Below, one piece after another: positions 62,964 through 64,000 of a stretch of 64,000 nucleotides of DNA (positions within the stretch are counted from its first letter, which is position 1; the number at the start of each line of letters is the position of its first letter). The stretch comes from Bradyrhizobium sp. CB82 (GTDB lineage Bacteria > Pseudomonadota > Alphaproteobacteria > Rhizobiales > Xanthobacteraceae): assembly GCF_029714405.1 (NCBI RefSeq), contig NZ_CP121650.1, positions 1,803,001 through 1,867,000 of the forward strand, given 5' to 3'. The translations under genes were made by a program, and so were the position numbers. The notes below the pieces were generated by a model. It saw nothing but the letters and a program-made list of their open reading frames with translations, ran no database searches and was not told the DNA's origin.

Positions 62964-63266
62964 TCATGCACAGCCCTGCTCGGTCAGCCGGTCAAACTCC
63001 TCGAGGATGGCTGCGACGAGATCACGATGCCTTGTGTCTTCCGGCGCCAGTCCTGCGGCGTACAGCTTCAGGACGTAGCGCGCCTTGGCGGCCGCCTCCG
63101 GCCACGACGCGGCGGGGAACGACAGCAGGTGATGCTCGATCTCGGCCCGCCGCTCGCGCAGCTCCCTCGCATGGCTCTCGACCTCCGCGACCGCACGGCG
63201 GAGGTCGGTCGCTTTCTGTGCCGCCATGCCGCGGTGGCTGTCGAGGTCGAGCGGTTCGTCAGCCAT
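62964..63266 (-). CDS. Small helical protein conserved in Bradyrhizobium
   Basis: A 100-residue protein: MADEPLDLDSHRGMAAQKAT, DLRRAVAEVESHARELRERR, EAAAKARYVLKLYAAGLAPE, DTRHRDLVAAILEEFDRL. Helical with a probable coiled coil. It overlaps the end of the next upstream gene by eight bases (63259-63266). No known role. Confidence 0.75.
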   Translation of the reverse strand: MADEPLDLDSHRGMAAQKATDLRRAVAEVESHARELRERRAEIEHHLLSFPAASWPEAAAKARYVLKLYAAGLAPEDTRHRDLVAAILEEFDRLTEQGCA

Positions 63267-63528
63267 CGGAAGCACTCGCATCGATGCGCTGCGCGTCTGC
63301 AAGATCCACCGAGCCGATCGAGACTATCTCGGTCACCAATCCGCGCGAGCCTTCCGCGGGCACGCTGATCATAGTGGCGACACGGCGGAAAGCTTCGAAC
63401 GAAAGCCCCTCGATCGTCTCCTCATCGGTAATGACCTCGTAGTCGCCTGCGGGCAACAGGCGATCGATGCCCCTGATCCGGAACGGATGTTTGAAGGTGA
63501 CAACTTCACGTCGGGAGCGGATGGTCAT
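63259..63528 (-). CDS. Small conserved rhizobial protein (MTIRSRREVVTFKHPF type)
   Basis: An 89-residue protein: MTIRSRREVVTFKHPFRIRG, IDRLLPAGDYEVITDEETIE, GLSFEAFRRVATMI. Beta-rich, conserved in Bradyrhizobium by my recollection. It precedes the helical protein as a two-gene unit. Start at ATG 63528. Confidence 0.75.
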   Translation of the reverse strand: MTIRSRREVVTFKHPFRIRGIDRLLPAGDYEVITDEETIEGLSFEAFRRVATMISVPAEGSRGLVTEIVSIGSVDLADAQRIDASASDG

Positions 63529-63808
63529 CCGCGCATTGCCTTTCGCGAAAACGCCTTGCGCCGGCGCAAGCCCCGGAAGGCAGCATGCGCCCCTTAAGCC
63601 GCAATAGCCACCGCTTTCTTGCCGCACGCCGCGAACAAGCCGCCGCTGGTCTCTTCCTGCTCGCTCTTGCCCCCGTCCGATGCGAAGCGCTTTTGCGCTC
63701 GCTATTCCCAGGACATCGGCGTAGGGTTGGCCATCACCGCATTTTCCAAGGCATCCACCGGTGACTGAGGGCCGCGCGCTCCCGCCGCAAAGAGCAGGAG
63801 CAATTCCC

Positions 63809-63898
63809 TTGCGGCAATTTCACCTGGCCGAGTGGATCGTGCCGCCGGTCATCGTCCCATTATTCCTGGTGATCGCGGTCGCCGTCTTCAATGCCTAG
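63809..63898 (+). CDS. Putative 29-residue membrane peptide
   Basis: TTG start with AGCAGGAG upstream, then RQFHLAEWIVPPVIVPLFLV and IAVAVFNA. The WIVPPVxVPLFL stretch recurs in tiny rhizobial membrane peptides as I recall. Low confidence because of its size and the TTG codon. Confidence 0.4.
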   Translation: MRQFHLAEWIVPPVIVPLFLVIAVAVFNA

Positions 63899-63908
63899 GC
63901 GGACGCAA

Positions 63909-64000
63909 ATGAAATACCTGGTCTGCGGCAACCATGAAGGGGCCCGCGAAAATCTCACGCGCGCCACGGCAGCGGCCGCGCTGAAGAAGGCCAGGCAGCT
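63909..64000 (+). CDS. Small conserved protein, cut by the right edge
   Basis: Begins MKYLVCGNHEGARENLTRAT, AAAALKKARQ and runs off the window. I recall the same N-terminus in small Bradyrhizobium proteins of about 60-70 residues with no known function. It follows the tiny membrane peptide by ten bases. Confidence 0.6.
   Translation, partial: MKYLVCGNHEGARENLTRATAAAALKKARQ

Overview
The window is high-GC DNA from an alphaproteobacterium, most likely Bradyrhizobium or a close relative. This rests on gene content and order (petP-petR next to branched-chain aminotransferases, an FMN riboswitch ahead of a type-2 lumazine synthase, lgt/midA/pgeF), on the characteristic rhizobial intergenic palindromes, and on several small proteins I know mainly from Bradyrhizobium. 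All identifications come from reading the sequence; no database search was run.

Bases 1-40,066 are ordinary chromosome: ileS (cut by the left edge), ribF, a CheY-like receiver, a HAD hydrolase, a degenerate EAL protein, a yihY/holin-like pair, prmB-moaE-moaD-pgsA, uvrC, an outer-membrane barrel, a cold-shock protein, rlmJ, RNase T2, the petP-petR-histidine kinase operon, two aminotransferases, hisS, proC, riboswitch-ribH2, a padR-DUF1700 pair divergent from a serine hydrolase, prs, pgeF-midA-lgt, rplY-pth and ychF. Small decay products lie between them, notably remnants of an MHYT protein, an XdhC/CoxF-like protein and CoxG at 28.3-28.7 kb.

At about 40,066 a phage-like element has integrated into the 5' part of a DUF4282 membrane-protein gene. 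Its left arm (41.7-45.9 kb, minus strand) is a tightly overlapping early operon: RecE-like nuclease, RecT, a DnaA-domain-IV-like protein, small proteins and, at the boundary, a large serine recombinase. A divergent control region with a perfect operator-like palindrome separates it from the right arm (46.4-53.6 kb, plus strand): GcrA-like and GapR-like regulators, a RuvC-like nuclease, a DUF1376 replication protein, a zinc-finger ORF overlapping a Toprim-helicase, a tail-type protein and small membrane proteins. A ParB-domain protein (55.0 kb) and a Mom-like DNA-modification protein (57.6 kb) follow, separated by non-phage cargo. No portal, terminase or capsid gene is visible, so this looks like a defective prophage or a satellite. 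The right end was not found.

From 58.3 kb to the right edge is a patchwork: a duplicated, internally deleted mom copy, an ABC-type periplasmic protein, a MITE-like element, an IS110-family transposase, a DUF1488 pseudogene and small conserved rhizobial proteins. The most unusual single observation is a DoxX-family gene (55,899-56,305) whose C-terminal part lies inverted between two GGCGCC sites.
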